This document shows positions 26,780 through 37,900 of a DNA stretch of 64,000 nucleotides, piece after piece. Each line of letters starts with the position of its first letter. Within the stretch, counting starts at the first letter, position 1. The translations under genes were made by a program, and so were the position numbers. The notes beneath the pieces were generated by a model. The model was given only the letters and a program-made list of their open reading frames with translations. It did no database searches and was not told the DNA's origin. This DNA comes from Cryptomeria japonica (lineage: Eukaryota; Streptophyta; Pinopsida; Cupressales; Cupressaceae). The stretch spans positions 219,657,497-219,721,496 of the forward strand of contig NC_081406.1 in NCBI RefSeq assembly GCF_030272615.1, written 5' to 3'.

Positions 26780-27197
26780 GAAATACAACGTTCTTGTCTA
26801 TGAAATGTTCTGGAGTCGTTGCACTTCCAACTCAAACCACACAAACATCCAATGAGGATGTTGTACGTGTGATGACACTTCATAGTCAGACGTTTGTCGA
26901 TGCCTCCGAATGGACCGACGATACAAGCATCGGAAAAACAACAGCACCGTCAGCTTTGCAATGAAATCTACTGAAGCATCCAATAAGGATGCTGCATGTC
27001 CGACGACATTTTTGACCAGAAGAGGGATCATGCCCACCATTGGCAGAGTGCATGGGATTGTCATATTTTCAATGGTTAGGGCATCGTTGACAAATCTGAC
27101 AATGAGTTTTCGACGGCAACTTTTGTCGTCACTCTGACGAAAATTAGTCACAAATCTAAAAATCGACCATTGGAAATTAGCTCCAAATGTACTAGTG
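26780..27197. repeat. CACTA right subterminal region and terminal repeat
   Basis: CpG-rich motifs cluster here against an AT-rich, CpG-poor background: CAGACGTTTGTCGATGC near 26887, GGACCGACGATACAAGC near 26912, GTCCGACGACATTTTTG near 26999, and GTTTTCGACGGCAACTTTTG with GTCGTCACTCTGACGAAAAT near 27105-27145. The element ends with CTCCAAATGTACTAGTG at 27197, then TAC. The motif class mirrors the left subterminal part. Open frames crossing this region (26740-27151) are by-products. Confidence 0.75.
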
Positions 27198-27200
27198 TAC

Positions 27201-28490
27201 TAGGCTCTAGGGGCTTGTTTCAGTCCATATAGTGTCTTCTTCAATTTGCAAACCATGTCTCCTTCATCTGATAAAGAAAATCCATCCAGTTGCCCAAAGT
27301 AAACTTCCTCTTCCAGATCACCATTCAAAAAGGTTGACTTGACATCCATCTAATAAAATTTGAAATCTTTATAAGTAGCATATGAAAAAAGTAATCTAAC
27401 AGCTTCAATTTACGCTACCAAAGAAAAATTCTCCTGATAATCAATACCTTCTTGTTGAGAACAACCTTTGTAAACTAGTATAGCTTTATTCCTAACAACT
27501 TCATCAGCTTCATTTAGTTTATTCCAGAACACCCATTTAGTACCAATCACATTCTTGTCCTTAGGCCTCAAAACAAGTTCTCATGTGTTGTTCTTTTCGA
27601 TCTAATTAAGTTCTTCTTCCATAGATTTTATCCAATTTTCATCCTTACATGCTTTAGTAACATCTTTAAGTTCAACTTTAGAAATCAAACATACCTCTTC
27701 AGCAGTCATCACACCTTTATTCTTATTACCAATAATCTAACTTTTTGAATGATTCAATCTTACATACCTCAGAGTCTTCTGATTTTCTACATTCTGAACT
27801 TCTTCACCGCCAACAGTCTCTGTACTCACTGTCTTCATCGGATCCATCTTCTCTAGGCTCTCAATCTGCACAACATCATAATCATTATATTCATATCATC
27901 TTTCTTTGATCTGCTTTCCAGGGTTTTCATCAACCTTCACATTTTCACTTTCAACTATCTTCTTTAGTCTCTTATTGTAAGACCAGTAGGCTTTGCTTTT
28001 AGTAGAATATCCCAAGAATATTCCTTCATCACTTCTTGCATCAAATTTACCTAAATCTTCATCTCTTTTGATATAACATTTTCTTCCAAAGATTCTGAAA
28101 TATCTAATAGTAGGAGCATTACCAAATCACAACTCATAAGGAGTCTTATTAGAATCACCTTTTATATGCACCCGATTTAATGTGTAAACAACAGTGCTAA
28201 TAGCTTCTCTCTAAAAGATCTTTAGAACATTTCCTTTAATCAAGATAGTTCTTTCAACATCTACAATGGTTCGGTTCTTTCTTTCAAATGTAACCTATTA
28301 CCTTCAGTCTTCGTACCAGATGTAATCTCTATACCAAATCTATTCAGGGTCTTTCATTTCCCATTCTTAAATTTAAAATTATAACCCCTGTCAACTAGTT
28401 GTCCAACACTCAAAAGATTATGTTTTAGACCTTCAACATATAAAACATTGTCAGTATTATGCTTACCATCAGGAGAAATAACACCTCTTC
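27201..28490 (-). pseudogene. Copia 1 RT N-terminal part and deleted integrase
   Basis: From 28490 downward the minus strand reads GKHNTDNVLYVEGLKHNLLS and VGQLVDRGYNFKF (the pre-integrase lead-in). It then jumps near 28290 from ITSGTKTEGN straight to ERKNRTIVDVERT. The HHCC zinc region and the first two catalytic Asp residues of integrase are therefore missing, an internal deletion compared with Copia 2. Integrase C-terminal blocks follow: REAISTVVYTLNRVHIKG and GKFDARSDEGIFLGYS. RT begins with [32 protein letters not shown] and [10 protein letters not shown]-stop-Y at the CACTA edge. Several stops interrupt. Confidence 0.85.
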
Positions 28491-28491
28491 C

Positions 28492-28707
28492 TCAGATCAC
28501 ATAAGCTTTATCATCACCAAATCTTACAATACTGCCATCATACTTTTCCATGTTTACAAATTTAGCTTTGTCACCTATCATATGATGTGAGCAGCCATTA
28601 TCAATCACCCATTCATCTTTTTCTTCAACTTTAGTAACCAGAGATTTCTCTTCACTAATGCAGCTTGTATAATCTTTAGATATTGGAGCATCCTCTCTGA
28701 TAGACAT
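28492..28707 (-). pseudogene. Copia 1 aspartic protease fragment
   Basis: The frame EWVIDNGCSHHMIGDK matches the Copia protease start W-x-x-DSG-C-S-x-H-M. The active-site triad D-S/T-G is D-N-G here, so the enzyme would be inactive. It lies between the zinc knuckle of gag and the integrase lead-in, in the normal order. Confidence 0.85.
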
Positions 28708-28859
28708 GAATACAACTCTTCTTCTGAGTTCTCTTGCTTATACTCATCATTTGTCACACCTTTATCAATAGCATAATAACATTTATTCTGATATTTGAAC
28801 TTCCGGTTAGGCTTATCATACTTGTCATGCTTATTATTCTTATCACATTTCTCATACTT

Positions 28860-29754
28860 AGACATCCTTTCAAGACACATAGAAGCAAAGTGTCATGTCT
28901 TATTACATGAGAAACATTTCAAAGGCAATTTTCCATCATACTTACCTGCACCTTTAGGTAGTCTTCTTGCAATCAAGGCTTCAAGTTCTTCCAACTCTTT
29001 CTCTTTCTTTTCCATTTCTCTTCTTTCTCTTTCATATCTGGAAACTAGACATGAACTTTCTCCCGGATCATACTTCATCTTCTTAGATACAAAGGCTTTA
29101 AATGTAGTCTCAGTCTTTTCACATGATTCACCAAATTCTCTCATCTCAAAGGCAGGTATCTCTCTAACCAGCATATCTTTAGTTACAGTAGTCATAGTCC
29201 AGATGTCATCTATAGCCAAAACTTTAGATTTATAAGGAGGCAAATATCTCAGCACTTTAGCTACTATCTCATCTTCTTCAAGGATTCCACCGACACATCT
29301 GATACCCATCACAAGCTCATTCACCTTATCTGTAAAGGTAACTATGTTCTCATCATCTCCCATTTGCAACCTTTCATACTTTCCTTTCAAGCTCTACAAT
29401 TTACCAACTTTCACAGTTTTATCACATTCATACGAGGTTTCAAGCTTCTTCCAGATATCACATGCAGTTTGCAAAACCCATCACATTAGTCATCCCTAAA
29501 TTAGACAAGGCACTCTATAATGCTTCCTTCACTCTAATGTTGAATTTGGCTTCCTTTATCTCATTTGGAGTAGTAGGTCCATTCTGAGGCACAACATATA
29601 CATTCTTTGTGATCTTCCAATAATCATCTCCAAGACACTTCAAGTGACATTGAATCTGGTCCTTCCAGCTAGTGTAAATGCTTCCATCAAATCTAGGACT
29701 CTCTCTCTTGAAAAGAAAAATAGAAGCAAGAGATGCCATCTTGGATCTCCTCAA
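28860..29754 (-). pseudogene. Copia 1 gag (UBN2 type) with zinc knuckle
   Basis: The start is near 29754 with ESPRFDGSIYTSWKDQIQCH (N-terminal gag domain). After a break near 29515, the UBN2-type core reads IVTFTDKVNELVMGIRCVGG and VLRYLPPYKSKV (29390 onward). A Glu/Arg-rich coiled stretch comes before the zinc knuckle C-F-S-C-N-K-T-stop-H-F-A-S-M-C at about 28918-28877. All four CCHC ligands are kept, but Gly has become a TGA stop. The plus-strand open frame at 28795-29235 is its shadow. Confidence 0.87.
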
Positions 29755-29775
29755 GCGGTCAAGCTTCTCCCAAAG

Positions 29776-29795
29776 GATCTAGCTGTGATAACAAT
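29776..29795 (-). other. Copia 1 primer binding site (initiator Met tRNA type)
   Basis: Next to the 5' LTR the minus strand reads ATTGTTATCACAGCTAGATC. This fits a decayed form of the plant TGGTATCAGAGC site that pairs with the 3' end of initiator Met tRNA, two bases inside the LTR edge. Confidence 0.65.
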
Positions 29796-31123
29796 TGTTA
29801 GAAACAACTAAGGAGGAAAATTGAGAGAGAGGTTGAATTGGTTTTCACCAGATTAAAGAAATTAAGCACAATCTCAGATCTGATCAACTGTAGCAATAAT
29901 AAAGATAAACACAATGATAGCACAATGCACAACACCAAGAATTTGACATGGAAAACCTGGTTAAGGGAAAAACCACGGTGGGAACCTACCCACAATAAGA
30001 TGATACTTTGCAGTAGTATGTGAAATATTACAATGGGGAATGGACATGTATTTAGGCACACTGCCTAGAACTCACTTCTCAAAATGAATGACCTAGAAGG
30101 CTACAATCCTTAGGGAAGTCTCACTAACTTACAAAGATATTTGGACAACAATCTAGTTAAGATGAATTGAAAGAATAGCATCTAGAAATTCTTGATGATA
30201 GTTCTAGTTAAGTCCAATTGTTTGTTCTACAACACACTTCTTTCAATGATAAATTCGTTAATCTCGCACAAACAAATCTCTCAAATCTCATACAAATCCC
30301 AGATACTCGCAGACACCCCAAATGACATGAATATAACATCCATATATATCGATCATCAACCTTGACAACAAGGTCGGCTAAACCCATAACACCCGAATAC
30401 AAAATTACATCACCCAATACAAATATGAACCACCAAACCAATACAATGCCACGAATGACATAGCATGGACCCAAACCAAATCCTCAAATATGAAAAACTA
30501 CTGGAAATTATGCCAAGATCATCCGCAACACGCTATACCACTAAAATACCACATACCCATGAATAACACGACTAGACCCAAAAGGTCATCAATAACTCAC
30601 ACAAAAATGAATTTGGATCATCAAAACAAATAGAACATAATTAGGAAACACCAACAAGCACCTTATAACCATCTACAATAGCTACACCAACACCACTTAT
30701 CAAAACCTTCATTGATCAACTCAACTCAAGAATGCTCAAGAACAAATAACAACAACAACTTGGACTAGAAAGATAGCTTTGTGGAGCACCAAATCACGAA
30801 CCATTTGAATCGAAGATACACATTAACATCCCAAACACTTTCCCAAAATCATAACTTAAGATATGATCACACTGGAGCACAATAGATCGAATACCAGAAC
30901 ACTACAACACTGAAAAACCAATCCTCGTACCAGAATCCCTAACTCGATAAGGTCATTACATAGCATCATGAACTCCACACTAAATCAAGTATCTCTAGTT
31001 GATTCAGCACATCCAATGGATAAACCAACTAGATCAGCTCTCTGCAATCACTGGATCACAAAAACACAAGAATATATTGACATCAATGACAACAACATAT
31101 CCTAGAAACAACAATATCCAACA
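29796..31123 (-). repeat. Copia 1 5' LTR (1328 bp)
   Basis: Pairs with 3685-5024. It contains the block GGAAAACCTGG...GGGAAAAACCACGGTGGG near 29950-29985, which is also found in the LTRs of Copia 2. The open frame at 30208-30474 is inside the LTR and is not a gene. The outer end CCAACA is followed by CTAAA, the right copy of the duplication. Confidence 0.9.
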
Positions 31124-31128
31124 CTAAA

Positions 31129-31430
31129 AAGGTTAACTATTGGGAGAAATTGATTAACAAGTGCAAAAGAAAACTAGAAAGTTAGAAAGGAAAATGGTTG
31201 TCCTTTGTAGGGAGACTCACCATGATTAAATTTGTGCTCTTGGCTATCCTAATTTTTTCTAATATGGCCTATCTCAAAATCCCAATGGCTATGGAGGGGG
31301 AGATAAAATAAATTGCCTCTAGTTGCTTGGAAGAAAATCCATCAGCCAAAGATTGTCGGGGGAACTGGAATTAAATAATTGTAAATTATGAATCTAGCCA
31401 TGGGGACCAAACTAGTCTCAGGGGCAATCT
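31129..31430 (+). pseudogene. LINE RT 3' part, displaced by the Copia insertion
   Basis: Straight after the Copia LTR and its duplication, the LINE continues. NYWEKLINKCKRKL is followed by KWLSFVGRLTMIKFVL and then IHQPKIVGGTGIK, which matches the W-x-GR-x-LIKSVL and PK-x-GGLGI blocks that lie downstream of the RT catalytic site in plant LINEs. Two in-frame stops follow GGTGIK. No RNase H domain or clear poly-A tail is recognised, so the true 3' end is uncertain. Joining this to the 1486-3679 part gives collinear LINE order, which supports the nesting. Confidence 0.75.
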
Positions 31431-33060
31431 ATAGCAACATCAAGTGAAATCACAATAATGGTTCCTACTTTCTGGCCAACTTTGACACTTAGATGAACAT
31501 TTAAAAAAAAATGTTCACTTTCTAACACCTATAAATTTTAAACCATTAAGAATTTGAAGATGATGTAAAGTAGTGATTGTAATTGTTGTCACAAAGGAAA
31601 GTAAATCAATACCAATACTTGAGCAATCCCATGCAACATGGAAACTAAATCGAGCTTGTGGGTTAGCTCATAATGAGATTGAATCTCTGGGTTATGGGTT
31701 GACTCCCTTTGAATACCTCATAAAACTAAAAAATGGGTGTGGAAAAGAGTAAGAGATGATTTGAAATGCTGAAAAATTGAAACTATTTTGGGAGGTGATG
31801 CACCAAACTATGATTATGAAACTTGCCATAACAACTCACGAAAACCCACAAAATTCTACTCACACAAAGTTATTTTCTTTTCAATCACAAAATTGATTCC
31901 TAGAAAGGTTAAGGAATTAGCAAAACTTGGAAGAAAAAAGAGATTTCACAAGCAAACTTGACATAAAACTGACAACACAAACTAAGACCTGTGATTTGGT
32001 GAAAAGCAATGATGCATGCACATTAAAGAGATGAAATATACAAGGCTTCAGATGAAACGAAAAAAATTACTTCTATCAAATCTATCATGAACAAACACAA
32101 CTACAAAGTTAAACTCATAAAATTCTACAAATAAAAGAAGTTTTTTGCAAATAATATGACTGAAAAACTGGTGTAAATATCTCTATATCAATGAATGAGC
32201 TAGAAATCTCTACAAATTCTCTTAAGGTAAGAGAATAAAAAAGGCACAAACTAAGGAAAAAGTTAACAAGATATCCTCTATATACAATAATCTAGGGTAT
32301 GCAAACCCTAGATCAAAATTGCCCTCTCCAAAAAGTAAATTGAAGTCTGAAATCCGAGCTCAAAAGAAAAGCCTAAAAAATAGGTGCCAAATCTGCATGA
32401 AAAGATGCCAAGATTCTGTCAAGATGCCCTCAAGTCAATATGCAACCAAAAAAGACTCTCAAAATAGCCTCAAACCACTGATATTTGCTCTCTATCAACT
32501 GAAACTACTATTGCAACACATCTTCAACCATATGCATGTGTGTATAAGGGGAAAATAGAATAATTATTAAAGTTAGCCAATAATGACTTCACTTTTAATA
32601 TTTATTATGTATATGTAATCTCATCCTTATATCTATATAATAAATATTAGAAGTGATTTATAAAAATATCACTTTAATATTTATTTTACAAATCAGTTAT
32701 GCATGTATGCATATGACAGAAAAACTCTAAGTGTAAAAACTATTAATTATTTATATAATTAAATAGAAGTATAAAGATTAAAAATCTTTATATTTCTTAT
32801 GATTTACTTCTATATAAATAAATAAATAATTAATATATTAATAACGGTAATATTTTATTTTATTTTCACCATTATTTAATATATAAAATATATTAATATT
32901 TATTTAATTATTATATTAATATAAACTTAATAGTTTGTATTTGTTACAAAATGAAACACTTAACAAGTGTTAAGTGGGAGCCCACGACTCAACCACTTAA
33001 TGTAATATTAGTAGCAGTTTTAAAATAAAATAAGCCCATAAAAAATCCCAAGGAAATAGG
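31431..33060. other. Unrecognised AT-rich sequence
   Basis: I see no gene. A small imperfect inverted repeat (19 of 20) pairs TCACTTTTAATATTTATTAT (32589-32608) with 32637-32656. The part from 32580 to 32960 is very AT-rich with several short dyads, such as AAAGATTAAAAATCTTT near 32775. It could hold an old MITE, but no ends are clear. Confidence 0.5.
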
Positions 33061-33134
33061 GCATAGTGGGTAAAAAGCATGAACACCCTAAAAACATTTT
33101 ATTTTGCATTCTTTTGTCTTCACTGAGAAGAACT

Positions 33135-33215
33135 TGCTGCTACCTGCATGCTGGAACTCAAACTAGGGTTTTAAGGGCTAGAACCGGAAGTGATGACCAT
33201 TCTACTATGACTTTG
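33135..33215 (-). repeat. Possible tRNA-derived SINE head
   Basis: On the minus strand, CATAGTAGAATGGTCATCAC resembles an RNA polymerase III A box (TRGYNNARNGG), and AGTTTGAGTTCCA about 45 bases later resembles a B box (GGTTCGANTCC). The order and spacing are tRNA-like, but the stems do not fold into a proper tRNA by eye. The body and tail of a SINE were not delimited. Confidence 0.35.
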
Positions 33216-33279
33216 AGCATGGTATGTGATTGTTTCTTCCTTTATCCATCTATTGTAGTTATATTTCTTTAAAAGAATA

Positions 33280-34935
33280 GAAACCCTTTTTTGAAAAGCA
33301 CGCACTTAGGGTTTTATGTGTTTCATGGATGAATTTCCCAATTTATGCATGAATACAGACCTTCTTATTTGAATATTTGTTCTTTTAAACATGCATTATA
33401 GCTAGGGCGACCCTTAGAGGGTTTTGTCATGTTTTATTCACTATTATCTTTCTCCCCTTTTCATCATGTTGCCATTCCTTTGGAAAGATTCATTGTAGAG
33501 ACTTTTTTTGAAAAGACATGCATGTATTAGGGTTTGGGTTTACATCTCTATTCTTTTCAAGTTGTAAAATCTTTGTACTTTGTGTAAATGCTTGAAGAAA
33601 AGATAGAAATTGAAATTCTATGCATATCTAGGGTTTTAGGATGAAACCTTAGCTATGCACATGGTCTCAATTTGACTATAATATTTGTTGATCAAATCCA
33701 TTTATTATGTAAAGTATATGGTTGTTGGACTTTAGCATGCTTTGTATCATTGTTTTCACCCTTCTGGTCTCAAGTTATTTACTGTGAATGGAGTTTGAGA
33801 ACTCCCATGACCTATGTGATCATGTCATGGTAATCTATGACCATGAGAGACATTTGAATTGCTTTCCTATTCTCTTGTAATGCTGGGATTTTATGTGATA
33901 TCTATGGCCATATTGTATATTTGTGTTCTAGGACTATGATTTCTTATACTCTCTATAATCATCTCCTTTGATTGTTGCACTATTACATCTTTTTCATTGT
34001 ATTGGCTCTGTATCCCTTAGTGTAGGAATTTTAGTCTCAGCTAATCATGTAGAGCCGTCATAATGTATATTATCTTTTCTCAACGTATGCTATTATATGA
34101 GATCCTCATTGTAGTAACTTATGGTCTTCAACCTTGACTGTGCATTCATTGGATGCTAATGACTGCAAAGAGTCTCACTATCTTTAGGCTGTGATCTTCT
34201 TCTTTTTGCATTTGTGCAGGCAATATCTCTGTTATAAGTCTGCCTCCTTTGTTTATAAAAGACAATGTATTTCTCTTTGCTGCTCTGTAACAATGAAGGC
34301 TTTTTGTATTCTTGACACTATCTTTGCATCTCTTGTTGTCTTTTTGAGAGTGATCATATGATGTCTATCATTGATGCTCATGCTGGGACCTACTTTTGTA
34401 CTTTAAATAGTATTATTTCTCTTTAAGTTGATTGGTTCTAAGAGAAGAAGACTACTATTCTAATCTTGCTCACTATTTTGAAGATGCATGAATGACTATC
34501 ACAGTGAGCTCACTACATATAAGTATACCTTTGAGGCTATATATATGTCTTATGATCATTGGTTTTCCTTTGCATATGAACCTTCAATAAGACCTTATGA
34601 AAACTTTTGTGCTCTCAATGTAGATTTGAAAGCTCTGAGTGTTTGTCACAACCTTGACTGTGCAAATTTACTGTTTGATCTCTATGGTTTGCACTTGATA
34701 TTAGTCATGACATGTGATGTTCCTCAGCTATGACATTCTTCTTTGACAATGTTAAGATTGTGAGAAAATGCTTTGGACTATACTTTCATGACATGGTATC
34801 TTAATATAAACTCATCATTGTGCTTATTATTTCAAGTTTGTTTTACTGAAGCAACTTTCTTTGTTGAGAACACTTCTTGTTACTCTACTATGGACTATCA
34901 ACTCTTCTGGCCATTCTTGACAATTATTTTACTAT
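33280..34935. other. Unrecognised sequence left of the hAT element
   Basis: No gene is recognised. Base composition and phrasing resemble the stretch right of the hAT (38840-40500), so both may be halves of one host sequence opened by the hAT. The open frame at 34488-34733 has no family signature. Confidence 0.4.
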
Positions 34936-34941
34936 ATATAC

Positions 34942-37900
34942 CATAGTTGAACTACTCGTGACTCGGCTCAACTTGCCAAGCCCCTGGGAAAAAAACTCAG
35001 GGAAAACTCAGAAAAATAGTGAAAAATTTGGCAACTTAAAAACATGCTTAAACTTAGTAAAAAATGCTTTTTTTTTTTTCAAAATTTAATGAGAAGATGC
35101 ATCCAATGAGTCAATAAATGATAACACAAAAGAAATAAGTTGATTCTATATATATTTAAATGCGAAGTGTCTAAAAAATTGCATCCTCATGAGCAATGCT
35201 AATGGCTGGAAGCCTGGAAGCAAAATAGTAAATTACTAAATAGTTTTTGTAAAAACAAAAGTAAATACATCATTAAAAGTTACAATTACAACTTCCTCTT
35301 CCCAGTTCTAGCAAAAATTTGGGGAGAGGTAGAACTAGAGGGTCTAGACTTTCTAGTAATATAAGTCTGTTGTGGGTGTGACTGTGCCTCCTCGCTCGGT
35401 ATGGCTGATTGAGACTCATCCTCCATCCTAGATGAAGCTATGTCTCCACCTGCTTCTGGCACTAGCAATGAATCCTCATCCTCATCCTCATCCTCAGCCT
35501 CCTTAATTTCATCTAGCTTGAAACCAAATCCACCCCCCTCCTCCATAGTCTACCTCTCTAAATCAGTGATGTCAGTGTCAGAAAACAATGGAGGTTGCTC
35601 TTGTGATGCCCAATCATTGTAAGGATCTATATCATCCAAGTCAATTGGACCACCTTCTAGTTCCTCTACCTTCCTTATGCACAATCAAAGATTATATTGC
35701 ACGTAGACAAGGTCATTGAGCCATTTCTACGCTAACTTTCTCCTCTTCTTAGTGTGGATTGCTTCAAACAAGCTCCAATTGTGCTCACAATTGGATGACT
35801 GCAAGGCTAACATAAGACTCTAAGGGCAAATTTTTTGAGATGTGGGGTGTCTCCACCCCAATTTTGCCACCAAGAATCTGCAAAATAAATAAAATGGAAA
35901 ATTTAGAAAGAAAAGAGAAAAGAGAAAACATAATTTATCATTCATTTTAGTCTTTAGATCCCAAAATCCAAATGGAAAATGTTATACCTGGGGTTTGAGT
36001 GGTTCTTCCTCTCCTAGCCAGCTCTGAAGAGAACAGCTTACCCCTTCCTCCCTCATAATTTTGTAGTTCACTCATAATGAGGTCTCTCTCCTCAACATTA
36101 GGTACCATCCTCTTAATGCATGTACTGAGGCCCTCCATGACTTCTCCATTCAAATCTAAGTAAGAACCCCTGAACCTAAAATGAGGGTTGAGGAAGTACC
36201 CTGCTGCATGAATGGGTTGGTGGAGCTAATTGTTCCACCTCCTATCAACAATTTCCCAAATGGGATCAAATTTGAGCCTATCCCCCTTGTAGTAATTTTT
36301 GATAGACTCCTTGGCCCTATCCATGGCCTCATAAAGATATCCCATTGGGGTTTTATCCCCATCCACCAAGCGAAGAACTCGAACCAAGGGCTCCGACACC
36401 TACAATTGAAAAATACAAATTACAAAAAGATTAAAATTTAAATAATGAAGTTACAAATTAGTAATGAGAGACTTGAATTAAGGATAACTAAAATTTAAAA
36501 ATTAAAATTTTGAAGTAACAACCTTCACAATCTCTGCAGCCCTTTGTGCAAATTGGTTGTCAAAGACTATGCATGCTATAGCCTCTCCTTCAGGCTTCTT
36601 TGAATAAGGTGAGTTAAGCCATTCTCCACTCACAAACATTTGTTTCAACTAAGTCAATGCAGCAAGAAGGCTTTGCAACATCAAGAAAATCATTGCAAAC
36701 CTTGTGACACCAGCTCTCACCAAATCTTTCCCTTGGGTGTGTTGTCTCATCAAATTTAGGACCCAAGGGTGATTGTAAATATATTTGGTGATCCTCCTTG
36801 CATCTTCCACAACTGGAGTCACCCACTCAAGTTTTCCCATGTCCTCCAAAATAAGGTCAAGGACATGTGTTGCACAAGGTGTCCAAAAAAGAGTGGGGTG
36901 CCTCTCCTAGAGGATTCTTCCTGCAAAAGAAGAATTTATTCTTAAGAAATATGCAACCAAGGAAAACAAAGCCACAACAAATGAAAATATTTCTAATGCT
37001 TAAAGGTGATAATTTAAAAGGATTCTACCTGCTGACACATATGTTGTTACATTATCTGTGATGATTTGCACCACATTCTCTACCCCCACTTCCATGATGA
37101 CATGCTCCAACATTCCAGGCAATGTATCTACATTTTTCACCTTGTTGGAGGCATCAACAGATTTCAAGAACACTACATTCTCCTTGCAAGCAACCAAAAA
37201 ATTGATGATGGTGTGGTTCTTTCCATCTATCCACCCATCAGAAAGAATGGTGTAGCCATAATTTGCCCATTCAATTTTTTGATCCTCCAACACTTCTCTT
37301 GCCCTAGGAACTGCATTTGTGAGCAACCTGTAAGTGCAAAGTGAAATTAGGTCTTAGTACACAATTTTGATTTAATAAACAAGAAATATAAAAAATAATT
37401 AAAAATGAAATCAAGTGGACTATGTAGTAATTTACTAACCTCCCACTCAAATTCCTATGAGAAGGGGCCTTGTACCCATTTCTTGAAACTATCATAGTAG
37501 TCACCAAATTCAACCAATAAGCATTCTCTGCCACATTGAATGCAATGTTGTTGAAGCACCAAAAATCAGCTACTGCAATGTCAGTTTTCTCATGTACCTC
37601 CTTATTCCATCCAATGGCCTCTAATGATGGTTGTGCTCCAGGTGTGTTCCTAGGCACAAAATAATCACCTATGGACCCTGCTTGTGGTGATGAAAGTGGA
37701 ACAATGCTAGGTACTCTACTAGAGGAAGCAAAAGCAATGGGTGAGGTGACGTTGGGTTTGTGGATACATGGGCCACACCAAGAGACCACTATGCCCTCAA
37801 GTGCTTCTTGTTCCTCTTCAAGGTCAACAGAAACACCTTGAGATTCAGCTATGGCTGATCTCATGGCTAGCTTTGCCCTCTCCCTTTGCAATTTCTTCTC

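Larger units (their letters stand above)
6418..27197 (+). mobile_element. CACTA (En/Spm) DNA transposon, 20.8 kb
   Basis: The right end reads CACTAGTACATTTGGAG on the minus strand. The left end reads CAATAATACATTTGGAC on the plus strand, so the terminal repeats match with CACTA decayed to CAATA on the left. The element is flanked by the 3-bp duplication TAC (6415-6417 and 27198-27200), the usual CACTA size. Removing it restores the Copia RT frame across the site, which fixes both ends to the base. Inside are a TNP2-like transposase, a SET-domain segment, a TNPA-like segment and a long hairpin. Coding parts carry stops, so it is probably non-autonomous. About 7 kb on the left and 4 kb on the right have no recognised gene. 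Confidence 0.92.
3685..31123 (-). mobile_element. Ty1/Copia LTR retrotransposon 1, split by a CACTA element
   Basis: Two long direct repeats at 3685-5024 and 29796-31123 are the LTRs, each beginning TGTTAG and ending CCAACA on the plus strand (TG...CA ends). Flanks are CTAAC (3680-3684) and CTAAA (31124-31128), a decayed 5-bp duplication. On the minus strand the order is 5' LTR, PBS, gag, protease, integrase remnant, reverse transcriptase, RNase H, PPT and 3' LTR, which is Copia order. A 20.8-kb CACTA (6418-27197) sits inside RT, so the Copia proper is about 6.7 kb. By eye the LTRs differ at roughly 10-13 percent in the part compared, so this is an old insertion. Confidence 0.9.

Noticed and set aside
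26740-27151. Genes on both strands at the CACTA right end
   Set aside because: They cover the subterminal repeat region and show no family signature.
31801-33060. Continuation of the LINE 3' end
   Set aside because: After 31430 no LINE block, RNase H or poly-A tail is readable.
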